From: Actinomycetota bacterium
GTDB lineage: Bacteria > Actinomycetota > Acidimicrobiia > Acidimicrobiales > MedAcidi-G1
Assembly: GCA_014381745.1 (NCBI GenBank)
Contig: JACNLA010000031.1
Span: 1 to 46,528 of the forward strand
DNA length: 46,528 nt
Direction of reading: 5' to 3'
The position numbers and the translations under genes are program-made. Under the pieces are notes generated by a model. That model was not told the DNA's origin and made no database searches. It saw nothing but the letters and a program-made list of their open reading frames with translations. Below, one piece after another: positions 24,887 through 33,215 of the stretch (the stretch's first letter is position 1; every line of letters begins with the position of its first letter).

Positions 24887-27859
24887 TCAGCCCGCCTGAT
24901 CGGCAAGGGCGGTCACAAGTTCCTGGATTCGGGCCTGGATTCGCCCAAACTCCAGCCAGTCGGCCGGATCCTCGGACAACGCCCCGGCAGCGCCAACCTG
25001 AAGACGTTCGATCTCGGCGACGATTTCAGCCACACCACCCCCGGCCACAGAGGAAACATCGACCGGCTCGACCGCCGGCTGAGCAGACGTGGATACGTAG
25101 TCATCGCTGCCTTCAGTCTGTGACGACACCAGCACGGTGCCGAACACGTCGTTTAGATCTGCCCCGGTCAACTCCTCGAGGGCCTCCTGAAGCGAGTTGG
25201 CCATGACCACCCTCTCACCGACAGACGCAATGACCCGCTCCAACTCAGGCACGGTCCTGTCGCCCTCGGCCTGCACATAGAGAGGCCGCACGTAGAGAAT
25301 AGAGTTGTTGATCGGCACAAGCAGCAGCTCACCAAAGAGCACCGATGACCCACGCTGGCTGAGCAGTGTCTGGAGGCTCGCTACCTCTTCGTCATTGCGG
25401 ATCCGTTCCTCGGCAAGGGCCGGACCGTCGAAGTCGGATGTCGGGGGACGGAACACAACCGGCTCTCCGTAGTTTGCGCCCTCGCTGCGGCCCACCATGT
25501 AGGCCGCCAGTTCCTTACGGGCATCGTCTTCGTCCAACGGCACAAACGCCCGCATGATGACGAACTCGGCATCGTCGTCGACGTTGTCGAGATCGTCGGG
25601 AAGGTTGACCATCGTCCGGTACGGAGGCATCCGTGCATCGCGGGTTCCCAGCGGAATGCCCTGGGCATCCCTGACAGTCAGGTTTGCGGCACCCTGGCCG
25701 GTTCTCCCCGGGTCCTGGGAGACCGCCCACTCGGCTGCGCGCTGATAGAAGTTCTCGGTGTCGTCCACGTGGTAGGCGCCCCAGAGCTCCGTCTGGATCC
25801 GGAAGTAGTCCTCGGCGTAGCGAAGGTGTTCCACCAGCGAGTCGGGCATCTCCGAGATCGGGGTGAACAGACCTGAGAAGGCACCCTGATAGGCCCTGAC
25901 AAGCGGATCATCCGACTCAGAGACATAGAAGGTGACCTCGCCGCTGAAGGCATCGACCACCGCCTTCACCGAATTGCGCATGTAGTTGAACCGACGAGGA
26001 AGATCGGCACCAGCCGAAAGACCCTCGACCGGCGCCCGCTGTGAATACGGGTAGCGATCGGTGGTCGTGTAGCCATCGACCACGTAGACGATGCCGCCGT
26101 CGAGCAGAACCGGATACGGGTCTGCATCGAAGTGCAGGAAGGGAGCCAGCTTCTCGACCCGCTCACGAACGTCGCGCACGTACAGAACCCTGGAGTCATC
26201 GGTAATGAAATTGGAGATGAGAGGCTCTAACTGACCGAACCTGAGGGCAAAGGCCGCCTTGCGCAGCATCGATCCCATCTGGACGCCGCCCTCGCCACCG
26301 ATGTCTGAGTACCTGACGGGCCTAGTTACCTGATTCTCGTCGGTGAAGTCGACCTCGTCACGGCTGGCGCCGACCACCGCGTAGCCATCGAGGCCCTCGC
26401 CCACGTAGATCTGGGGAACATCCAGGACGACCTCGACACCTTCATCGATCGAGACAGGCAGATCACCGATCACAAAGTCGGGATCGCCGGAACCCTTCAC
26501 CTTGGCTACCGGTGCCATCGCTACGCCGTAGCCGTGGGTGAACGCCACGTGCTGGGCCTCCCAGGAACGGGTCGTGTTGAGGTCAAGTTCACGGGCGCCC
26601 AGAATCACCTGGGTGGTGTCACCATCGATCTGGTACCGGCCGTCGTCGAGCACCCCGCTGAACTGGTAGAACTCGCGTTCGCCCTGAAGGCGATCAAACG
26701 TGGCCTGGACGATGAGCGGATCCAGGATGCGGATGTTTCGAACCGTTGTGACGTTCGCCCGCAGGTCGGCAGCGGTGATCTCCGTATCGAAGTCGTCGAT
26801 CGTCACCTCCCTGATCCTGTCCAGCCCAAAGGCCTGCCGGGTCGCCTCGATGTTGCGCTCTATGTAGAGCGCCTCCTTTTCGGACTCAGCCGGCTGCACC
26901 CGGAGGCTCTGAATCACTGCCGGGTAGATGCCTCCCATTACGAGCGCCACGAACGACCACAGACCGACGGCGAGCGTCGGCAGCACCCAACCCCTTCGGC
27001 GGATGTTGACCAGCAGCAACACGACCGCCAGCAGCGAGATGAGGATCAACAGGTTGGTAGCAGGCAGTTCAGCGTTGACATCGGTGTAGGAGGCGCCGTC
27101 GACCACGCCCCGGGTGGAGGTGGTCAACTCGAATCGGGCCAGCCAGTAGTCGGCCGCCTTTACCAGGGCAATGGCACCCAGAAGCACCGAAAGATGGGCC
27201 TTGACCTGCGGCTTGACCCTCTCGCCGACAGTCTGGAACCTTATGCCGCCGTTCAGGTAGTGGGAGATGGACGTTACGACGAGGGTCACAACCAGGGTTG
27301 AAAAGAGCCAACCGACAACAAAGGAGAGGAGAGGCAGCTGGAATACGAAGAACCCGAGGTCGCGACCGAACAAGGCGTCCTGGATGCCGAAGTCAACACT
27401 GTTTGTGAACAGCAGCCACTCCTGCCACCTGCCCGACACGCCGAGACCGGCTATCAGGGCAAACAGGCCCGAAACCACCAACCGGAGCAGACGGCCCCGG
27501 CTTCCCACGATCAGGTGGTAGTGGACCAGAAGATCCTCTTCGGGGCCAGGCGGCCGAATGGGTGGGGCAAGGCGCTCCGCGATTACCAGGTTTCCGAAGA
27601 GGATCCCGAAGAACACCAGGGTGAAGAGAACAATCAGGACAACCTGGGCACCCAGAACCGACGTGAACACATCGCGGTGACCAAGAGAATCGAACCACAG
27701 AAAGTCTGTGTAGAAGCTGGCCAGCCCCCGCAACGAGACCGTGCCGATAAAGAACACCGCCACCCCGCCGAGGGCGATCGCACGGAACCGTCCTGTTCGA
27801 ACCGGTTGCCCTCTTCGGGGCATCGGTCGGGGCCGCTGTGGTCCATCCTCGAGGGGCAT
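24887..27859 (-). CDS. UPF0182-family large membrane protein
   Basis: The 990-aa protein matches UPF0182, a family common in Actinobacteria and cyanobacteria. The N-terminal third (about 25-320) holds some seven membrane helices: FRAIALGGVAVFFIGTVSL, SFYTDFLWFDSLGHRDVF (the family signature), VVLIVLFTLVFFGILFGNLVI, FVVGWLFSTLVVTLVV and others. The remaining 650 residues form a soluble domain with YVVDGYTTTDRYPYSQ and NYMRNSVKAVVDAFSGEVTFYV. The tail (about 910-990) is acidic. The function is not established. It is followed upstream, on the same strand and 60 nt away, by the Lon-like PDZ protein, its usual neighbour in mycobacteria. Confidence 0.93.
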   Translation of the reverse strand: MPLEDGPQRPRPMPRRGQPVRTGRFRAIALGGVAVFFIGTVSLRGLASFYTDFLWFDSLGHRDVFTSVLGAQVVLIVLFTLVFFGILFGNLVIAERLAPPIRPPGPEEDLLVHYHLIVGSRGRLLRLVVSGLFALIAGLGVSGRWQEWLLFTNSVDFGIQDALFGRDLGFFVFQLPLLSFVVGWLFSTLVVTLVVTSISHYLNGGIRFQTVGERVKPQVKAHLSVLLGAIALVKAADYWLARFELTTSTRGVVDGASYTDVNAELPATNLLILISLLAVVLLLVNIRRRGWVLPTLAVGLWSFVALVMGGIYPAVIQSLRVQPAESEKEALYIERNIEATRQAFGLDRIREVTIDDFDTEITAADLRANVTTVRNIRILDPLIVQATFDRLQGEREFYQFSGVLDDGRYQIDGDTTQVILGARELDLNTTRSWEAQHVAFTHGYGVAMAPVAKVKGSGDPDFVIGDLPVSIDEGVEVVLDVPQIYVGEGLDGYAVVGASRDEVDFTDENQVTRPVRYSDIGGEGGVQMGSMLRKAAFALRFGQLEPLISNFITDDSRVLYVRDVRERVEKLAPFLHFDADPYPVLLDGGIVYVVDGYTTTDRYPYSQRAPVEGLSAGADLPRRFNYMRNSVKAVVDAFSGEVTFYVSESDDPLVRAYQGAFSGLFTPISEMPDSLVEHLRYAEDYFRIQTELWGAYHVDDTENFYQRAAEWAVSQDPGRTGQGAANLTVRDAQGIPLGTRDARMPPYRTMVNLPDDLDNVDDDAEFVIMRAFVPLDEDDARKELAAYMVGRSEGANYGEPVVFRPPTSDFDGPALAEERIRNDEEVASLQTLLSQRGSSVLFGELLLVPINNSILYVRPLYVQAEGDRTVPELERVIASVGERVVMANSLQEALEELTGADLNDVFGTVLVSSQTEGSDDYVSTSAQPAVEPVDVSSVAGGGVAEIVAEIERLQVGAAGALSEDPADWLEFGRIQARIQELVTALADQAG

Positions 27860-27919
27860 CGCGGCAGCCTAACGGCGGTTCCCGACAGCCCTGCGACTGT
27901 CAGACAGGTGAATAGGCGC

Positions 27920-29026
27920 CTACGAGGTTCCAGACGGAAGTGCCATGGTGTTGGCATTCCCACCCAGGTCGGCCAACACGGCCAGGGCGCCATCAAGATC
28001 CACGACCCCCTCTACACGGAGGCCACCTGCCACGTCTCGTGCGTCGGACAACTCATTTTGGGGGACGATGAAGAGGTCCATTCCGGCCCGGCGAGCGGCA
28101 ACCACCTTCTGTCGGATACCGCCGATCGGGCCGACCACGCCATCGATGTCGATCGTGCCCGTGGTCGCCACCCGAAGCCCGGCCGTCAACTCACCCGGTG
28201 TCAGCATCTCGAGAATTGCAAGGGTCAAGGCCAAGCCCGCCGAATTGCCACCCACCTTGTCGGTCCGCACTCCCACATCCACCGGCAGATCGTCGACATC
28301 CTCCCAACGGGTCTGAGGTCCGATGCCGAGGAATCCCACCGTCGGGTCATCGTCCCGGGCAGCCAGTTCCAGCGACACGGTCCTCGGGTTGTCGCCATCA
28401 ACGTCCTCAACCCGCAACTCGATGACATCACCGGGAGATCGCCCCTGCACCAGAGCGACCAGTTCCCCGACACGCATGGTGGCGACACCGTCGATGGCAA
28501 CGATGACGTCATCGGTGGTGAGATGTGCCGCAGCCGGTTCACGGACGCTGGCCATTCCGACACCGGTCGCCACAAACGGATCCAGGCCGAGGCGTCTCAA
28601 GGCAACAGCCTCTGCAGTGGACTTTGAGACCCGCATCAAGTCGATGTTGAACTGGCGGTTTTCGTCCCTGGTCCGGTCACCGAGCACGGATTCCTGGTCG
28701 ATGAGCAGGTTCGAATCGTCGACATGTGCCCACAGGTACTCCCACCCGTTCACCGTGGAGTCCTGACGAACCGTCGTGAAATAGATTTCGCCGACCGCCT
28801 GGAAGCTCTCGCCCCGAAGCACCACTATCCGGTCAGACAGCGAGTTCACCGTTCCCGGCCGGAACACGAAGTACGGAAGCCGGACGAACGTTGCGGCCAG
28901 AACCGCAACGCCCAGCACCAGCAACCCAAGAACAACCATGGGATGACGCCGCAGGCGGGCGCCACCGGGCGGCTCAACGACCGGCGGTAGTGTGTCAGTT
29001 GCCGTGTTCACGCTGTTGGTAGCCAC
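27920..29026 (-). CDS. YlbL-type PDZ / Lon-like serine protease
   Basis: The product is about 368 aa with one N-terminal membrane helix (MVVLGLLVLGVAVLAATF), a PDZ domain (about 180-250, VATGVGMASVREPAAAHL and DDVIVAIDGVATMRVGELVALV) and a C-terminal Lon-type (S16) protease domain. The catalytic Ser is in GGNSAGLALTLAILEML and the Lys in GPIGGIRQKVVAARRAG. It is expected to be membrane-anchored with the protease outside the cytoplasm. GTG at 29026 has a GGGAG upstream; GTG at 29011 is equally possible, and the frame is open to 29191. The order PDZ protease then UPF0182 is conserved in Actinobacteria. Confidence 0.9.
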   Translation of the reverse strand: MATNSVNTATDTLPPVVEPPGGARLRRHPMVVLGLLVLGVAVLAATFVRLPYFVFRPGTVNSLSDRIVVLRGESFQAVGEIYFTTVRQDSTVNGWEYLWAHVDDSNLLIDQESVLGDRTRDENRQFNIDLMRVSKSTAEAVALRRLGLDPFVATGVGMASVREPAAAHLTTDDVIVAIDGVATMRVGELVALVQGRSPGDVIELRVEDVDGDNPRTVSLELAARDDDPTVGFLGIGPQTRWEDVDDLPVDVGVRTDKVGGNSAGLALTLAILEMLTPGELTAGLRVATTGTIDIDGVVGPIGGIRQKVVAARRAGMDLFIVPQNELSDARDVAGGLRVEGVVDLDGALAVLADLGGNANTMALPSGTS

Positions 29027-29174
29027 CCTGCTCCCGGGTCTAGTCCTCGTTGCCGTAGCGGTTCTGCGCGCCCAGATGGTCGACAGGTCGACCTTGCGGG
29101 CCGGAGCCACGCAACCGACGGGTCCGGTCCAGCCTGCCACGACGACAGACCGGTCATGGTGCAGCCAACCATGA
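28992..29174 (+). CDS. Possible small single-span membrane protein
   Basis: A 60-aa frame starting GTG has one strong hydrophobic segment (VFTLLVATLLPGLVLVAVAVL, residues 5-25) and a polar tail. Its TGA overlaps an ATG at 29171 (ATGA), the coupling pattern seen throughout this window. Against it, its first 35 nt overlap the 5' end of the divergent PDZ protease gene, and its ribosome site is weak. I regard it as plausible but unproven. Confidence 0.4.
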   Translation: MSVAVFTLLVATLLPGLVLVAVAVLRAQMVDRSTLRAGATQPTGPVQPATTTDRSWCSQP

Positions 29175-29419
29175 ACATGCAGCAGGACCACGAATACGCC
29201 GTCGACCGACCATGGGGGCCGGCAGCCCTTTCAGGCCTCTGGTTCCATCCGCCCCACAAGGTGGCAACCGGGAACCGGGCGAAAATTCGTTGGTGGCACA
29301 GGCTCAGATCCGTCATCTTGCTCACGGCGTTCGTAGTAGTCGGAGGGATCGCCCTGGCCACGCTCATCGGCCTGATGATCATCGGAGCCGGCTTCCTCCT
29401 CGAACAGGCCATCGGCTGA
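29171..29419 (+). CDS. Small membrane protein
   Basis: An 82-aa protein (87 aa if the ATG at 29156 is used) with a polar N-terminus containing WGPAALSGLWFHPPHKV and one long hydrophobic stretch (LRSVILLTAFVVVGGIALATLIGLMIIGAGFLLEQAIG). It thus has one or two membrane helices at the C-terminus. I do not recognise the family. It ends 3 nt before the HEAT-repeat gene, so the two are probably co-transcribed. Confidence 0.6.
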   Translation: MNMQQDHEYAVDRPWGPAALSGLWFHPPHKVATGNRAKIRWWHRLRSVILLTAFVVVGGIALATLIGLMIIGAGFLLEQAIG

Positions 29420-29422
29420 CCG

Positions 29423-30070
29423 GTGACGGGCCGCCACGAACACACTGAACCACCGCCGACCCCTGAGACTGCGCACCGTAGGCGCCAGGCGATTCTTGCC
29501 GGGCACTCGGGCAACGAGCCCGAGGCACGCAGGTTCCTGGACGACCACGACCCGTCGGTCCGATCAGCTGCAATCGGTGCCCTGGACCGTCTTGGCCTCA
29601 TGACAGACGACGAGCTTGGCGCAGCCCTCCAGGACCAGGCACCCCAGGTCCGCCAACGGGCCCTCGAGCTGGTCGCCACGGGCACCCACCCTGTCGGGGA
29701 GAACGGCCTCGTGTCCCTGTTGTCAGATGACAACTCAGGCGTCGCCGAGGTCGCATGCTGGGCCGCCGGCGAGCGAAGCGACCTGGCAGACCGGACCGTT
29801 GCCCTTCTCTGCGGCATCGCCGGTACACACGAGGACTCCCTGTGTCGTGAGGCAGCCGTGGCATCCCTCGGGTCCCTCGGCCACAAGGCCGGGCTGGCCG
29901 CGGTGCTGGACTGCCTCACCGACAAGCCGACCGTCAGACGGCGGGCGGTGCTGGCACTCGCAGCCTTTGAAGGACCCGAGGTGGAAAGAGCCCTCACACA
30001 GGCACTGGACGACCGGGACTGGCAGGTCAGCCAGGCAGCCGAGGACCTGCTCGCGGAATCGGCCCCCTAG
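29423..30070 (+). CDS. HEAT-repeat-like protein
   Basis: The 215-aa protein is built of tandem helical pairs of 30-35 residues: DHDPSVRSAAIGALDRLGL, DQAPQVRQRALELVATG, DDNSGVAEVACWAAGE, EDSLCREAAVASLGSLG, DKPTVRRRAVLALAAFEG and DDRDWQVSQAAEDLLAE. That is about six HEAT/PBS-lyase-like repeats. Such scaffolds mediate protein binding. There are no catalytic residues and no signal peptide. The GTG start lies directly after the small membrane protein, and the gene is convergent with mreB (10 nt apart). Its partner is unknown. Confidence 0.8.
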   Translation: MTGRHEHTEPPPTPETAHRRRQAILAGHSGNEPEARRFLDDHDPSVRSAAIGALDRLGLMTDDELGAALQDQAPQVRQRALELVATGTHPVGENGLVSLLSDDNSGVAEVACWAAGERSDLADRTVALLCGIAGTHEDSLCREAAVASLGSLGHKAGLAAVLDCLTDKPTVRRRAVLALAAFEGPEVERALTQALDDRDWQVSQAAEDLLAESAP

Positions 30071-30080
30071 CTCCCGCCGG

Positions 30081-31085
30081 CTAGCGCCGAGTATCCAGAA
30101 ACATTGCGCGCATGGCATCAAAGGACTCGATGCACTGACCGGCACCCATGACCACACATTCCATCGGAGCCTCTACGTGGGTTACCGGGATACCGGTCTC
30201 ATCGGAGAGGCGCTTGTCAAAACCACTCAACAGGCTGCCTCCGCCGACCAGGTGAAGGCCCTGGACGAGAAGATCCTGGGCAAGTTCGGCCGGTGCCTGC
30301 GCCAGGCACGAGACCACGGAGTCGATGATCGCCGAAACCGGCTCATCGATAGCCCCGCGGATCTCGGTCGGTGTGAGAACGATGGTCTTGGGCAGACCGC
30401 TTACAAGCTCACGGCCACGCACCTCGGCACGCATCTCGCCCGGGGTCTCGGAAGCGGACCCGCACACCAACTTGATTTCCTCGGCGGTTACCTCACCAAT
30501 GGCCACGCCGTACTCCCTGCGTACATGTGCCTGGATCGCCGCATCAATGTCAAACGACCCGACCCGCAGGGCCTCGAGCGCAACGACCCCTCCCAGCGAA
30601 AGAAGAGCCGACTCGGATGTGCCTCCGCCGATGTCGACGACCATGTTGCCGACCGGTTCGCTGATAGGCAGGTTGGCGCCGATCGCCGCCGCAAGCGGCT
30701 GCTCTATCAACTGTGCATCGGCTGCACCTGCACTCTTGGCCGCCTCGGTCACCGCACGCCTCTCCACAGCGGTGATGGCTGAAGGCACGCAGACAAGAAC
30801 CTTGGGACGGTTCACCCGGCTGACCCCGACCCGCTCAAGCAACAGCCTGACCATCCGCTGGGTCACATCGAAGTCCGTGATGGCACCCTTCCGGAGAGGC
30901 CTCACAGCCACAATGTGAGCCGGCGTCCGGCCAATCATCTTCCAGGCCTCGCGCCCCATGGCAAGGACCTCTCCAGAACGCTGGTTCATGGCAATCACCG
31001 AAGGCTCAGCCAGAACCACCCCCTCTCCACGAATGTAGACGAGGGTGTTGGCTGTCCCCAGATCTATGGCGAGGTCGCGGGCCAT
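30081..31085 (-). CDS. mreB: MreB-type actin-like protein
   Basis: The 334-aa protein has the actin/HSP70 ATPase layout of MreB: phosphate-1 loop DLGTANTLVYIRGEGVVLAEPSVIA, connect-1 around GAITDFDVTQRM, phosphate-2 VVDIGGGTSESALLSLGG, and the adenosine motif GLHLVGGGSLLSGFDKRL. MreB filaments guide side-wall synthesis in rods. Some positions differ from standard MreB (GGTSESALLS instead of the usual GGTTEVAVIS). No mreC, mreD, pbp2 or rodA lies nearby, which is the usual company. It may therefore be a second, Mbl-like paralogue. It starts 1 nt after the small membrane protein gene. Confidence 0.9.
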   Translation of the reverse strand: MARDLAIDLGTANTLVYIRGEGVVLAEPSVIAMNQRSGEVLAMGREAWKMIGRTPAHIVAVRPLRKGAITDFDVTQRMVRLLLERVGVSRVNRPKVLVCVPSAITAVERRAVTEAAKSAGAADAQLIEQPLAAAIGANLPISEPVGNMVVDIGGGTSESALLSLGGVVALEALRVGSFDIDAAIQAHVRREYGVAIGEVTAEEIKLVCGSASETPGEMRAEVRGRELVSGLPKTIVLTPTEIRGAIDEPVSAIIDSVVSCLAQAPAELAQDLLVQGLHLVGGGSLLSGFDKRLSDETGIPVTHVEAPMECVVMGAGQCIESFDAMRAMFLDTRR

Positions 31086-31086
31086 C

Positions 31087-31311
31087 TCAGGAAGGCCCCT
31101 CGGCAGCGCCGGCCTCGTCTTCGCCCATTATTCGGACAGCACTCGAACTGTGGGGACCTGGATGTTGATCGCGATTCAGGTGACGAAGGGTCTTTCGGAA
31201 CTCGTCAGGACCAGTGGTGTGCTTCCTCGGACGGCTCATCAGCCAGACGAGGGCCGATCCCAACCCCGCCATGATCACAGCGCCAAACAGGAACACGAGG
31301 CTTGAGTTCAT
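31087..31311 (-). CDS. Small single-span membrane protein between moaE and mreB
   Basis: A 74-aa protein starting MNSSLVFLFGAVIMAGLGSALVWLM, one membrane helix at the N-terminus, then a basic stretch (SRPRKHTTGPDEFRKTLRHLNR) and an acidic tail. The ATG at 31311 overlaps the moaE stop (ATGA) and the stop lies 1 nt before mreB, so all three are one transcript. The family is unknown; a membrane anchor for the neighbouring MreB would fit but is a guess. Confidence 0.65.
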   Translation of the reverse strand: MNSSLVFLFGAVIMAGLGSALVWLMSRPRKHTTGPDEFRKTLRHLNRDQHPGPHSSSAVRIMGEDEAGAAEGPS

Positions 31312-31847
31312 GCCGTCCCACCCGTGGCATCGGCAGAAACCGACGGGGCGGTACCAGAGGGCCACTCCAGATCATCCAGGTCGACCAGATGCTGGGCACC
31401 AGTCCCCCAGTGCTCGCCGCCATCCCATGTCTCCAACTTCCAGATGGGCACCGTGGCCTTCAACGCATCGATGCAAAACCTGCCAGCCGAGAAAGCCTCG
31501 CTGCGGTGCGGTGACGAGACGACCACCACCACCGCTGCCTCGCCGATCGGTACAGGGCCCACGCGGTGCAACATCACGACCCTTCTGACAGCCGGCCATC
31601 TGCGTCGGGCCTCGTCTGCGACACGCAGCAGCCTCGGTTGAGCAGCCTCGTCATAGGCCTCGTAGACAAGGCCGGTCACGTCTGCTCGACCTTCAGCGTG
31701 GTCACGTGCGTTCCCGCTGAAGAGGACCACGGCACCACAATCGGGTCGACCCGCCCAACGGAGGGCCTCCTCCACCGGGAGGGGTTCCTCGATGAGACCG
31801 AGCCATGTCTCGCCGTCGACTGGAGCCGTAGATGACATCGCCGTCAT
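31308..31847 (-). CDS. moaE: Molybdopterin synthase catalytic subunit MoaE
   Basis: The 179-aa product (start ATG 31847, or 31838) matches MoaE: GAVVLFSGNARDHAEGRADVTGLVYEAYDEAA, VVMLHRVGPVPIGEAAVVVVVSSPHRSEAFSAGRFCIDALKATVPIWKLE. The two lysines of the KxxxPIWK motif, which act in sulfur transfer to precursor Z, are both present. MoaE works with MoaD to make molybdopterin. No moaD or other cofactor gene is adjacent, so the partner is elsewhere. It is the first gene of a moaE / small membrane protein / mreB transcript and is divergent from the DUF2342 peptidase. Confidence 0.92.
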   Translation of the reverse strand: MTAMSSTAPVDGETWLGLIEEPLPVEEALRWAGRPDCGAVVLFSGNARDHAEGRADVTGLVYEAYDEAAQPRLLRVADEARRRWPAVRRVVMLHRVGPVPIGEAAVVVVVSSPHRSEAFSAGRFCIDALKATVPIWKLETWDGGEHWGTGAQHLVDLDDLEWPSGTAPSVSADATGGTA

Positions 31848-31950
31848 GGTACGACCACTGCCCGGTTGACCCACGGCAGCACGTCCTGTGAATTCAACTG
31901 GCCCACCGCACCGATGCGAGCGCCGACGAGCCTGCCTCTACGATGCCTCC

Positions 31951-33213
31951 GTGGACCTTCCCGAGACGCCAGAACCCGATGATGAGGATCCCTCTATAGA
32001 GGACCTGATGGGCAGCGTGTTCGGTGGCTCCTTCGGCGACATGTTCGGAGGTGCACTTGAGGCGATGAAAAAGCAGGGTGCAGACGGATCCGCCGCACGA
32101 CAACTGGCTATGACCATCGCAACCGGCGGGGAGAGCGAGCCAAACGTAGACCCCACGGTCCGCATGGAGTACGAAGCTCTGGCACGGGTCGCCGAACTGC
32201 ACGTCGCCGACCAGACCGGGCTCCCACCCAGCCGAACCGGGCCGGTAAGGGTCGAACCCGTTACCAGAGCCGTCTGGGCAGCCCGGAGGGTCGACGCGCT
32301 TGCGCCACTGCTCGGGCGGGTCTCAGGATCACTCCGATCTGATCCAAACTCTCGGGACCAATCCGGCCTTGGCGAAGACCCCAGCACGGCCTGGCTCTCA
32401 GGGCTGATGGACGCAATGGCCCCGCTGCTGTCGAACCTGACGACCGGCACGATGGTAGGTCGCCTCGCCGCCCGCAGCCTCGGCACCTACGACCTCCCGA
32501 TACCAAGCAACCCGATGGCTCCAGGCTCCGACCAGCTGATGCTGATAGTTCCCAACATCGAGGCCTTCGCCGCCGACTGGAGCATCCCCGCCGCCGACCT
32601 ACGGCTCTGGGTCTGCCTTCACGAGGTCACCCACCACACCGTGCTGACCATTCCCCACGTTGGCGACTCCCTAACGAACCTGCTCACGAACCATGCAGGC
32701 GCCTTCCGCAACGACCCCTCCGAACTCGAAGAACAACTCGGGGGAATCGACCCCCTGGCAGGGCCCGATGCAATAGCCCAACTCCAACAGATGCTCGACC
32801 CTGAGATGGTCCTCGGTGCTGTCAGGTCACCGGCCCAGGAGGCTCTGATACCCAGGATCGAATCACTTGTCGCCGTCATAATCGGCTACGTCGACCACGT
32901 AATGGACGAAATCGGAGGCCGCCTCATTGCCACCTACCCGATGGTCACCGAAGCATTGAGGCGACGCCGGCTAGAGGCAAGCAGCGCAGATCGCTTCGTC
33001 GAACGCATCCTGGGACTGAACCTCACCCAGGCACAGGTCGACCGAGGAAGCGCCTTTGTTGCAGGGGTTGTAGAGCGGGCCGGACCGGACGCCCCCAACC
33101 GACTCTGGTCAGACGAGACACACATACCCACCCCCAGCGAGGTAGATGCGCCGGGCCTCTGGCTTGCCCGAATCGATCTGGATACCACCGCTCCCGAGGT
33201 GGACGAGCCCTAG
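31951..33213 (+). CDS. DUF2342 zinc-metallopeptidase-like protein
   Basis: A 420-aa protein starting at GTG 31951 (VDLPETPEPDDEDPSIEDLMG); the frame is open upstream but the extra residues look non-homologous. It belongs to the actinobacterial DUF2342 family, with a zincin-like HEVTH motif in LWVCLHEVTHHTVL and the helical LIVPNIEAFAADWSIPAADLRLW. An early segment, GSVFGGSFGDMFGGALEAMKKQ, is Gly/Phe-rich. In mycobacteria a relative lies beside the same PDZ protease/UPF0182 pair. It is annotated as a putative zinc peptidase or coenzyme-F420-associated protein; the function is unproven. It is convergent with the MFS gene, separated by 2 nt. Confidence 0.88.
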   Translation: MDLPETPEPDDEDPSIEDLMGSVFGGSFGDMFGGALEAMKKQGADGSAARQLAMTIATGGESEPNVDPTVRMEYEALARVAELHVADQTGLPPSRTGPVRVEPVTRAVWAARRVDALAPLLGRVSGSLRSDPNSRDQSGLGEDPSTAWLSGLMDAMAPLLSNLTTGTMVGRLAARSLGTYDLPIPSNPMAPGSDQLMLIVPNIEAFAADWSIPAADLRLWVCLHEVTHHTVLTIPHVGDSLTNLLTNHAGAFRNDPSELEEQLGGIDPLAGPDAIAQLQQMLDPEMVLGAVRSPAQEALIPRIESLVAVIIGYVDHVMDEIGGRLIATYPMVTEALRRRRLEASSADRFVERILGLNLTQAQVDRGSAFVAGVVERAGPDAPNRLWSDETHIPTPSEVDAPGLWLARIDLDTTAPEVDEP

Positions 33214-33215
33214 GC

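Noticed and set aside
26534-27301. Plus-strand 255-aa frame inside UPF0182
   Set aside because: Gln/His/Arg-rich shadow of a conserved coding region with no ribosome site.
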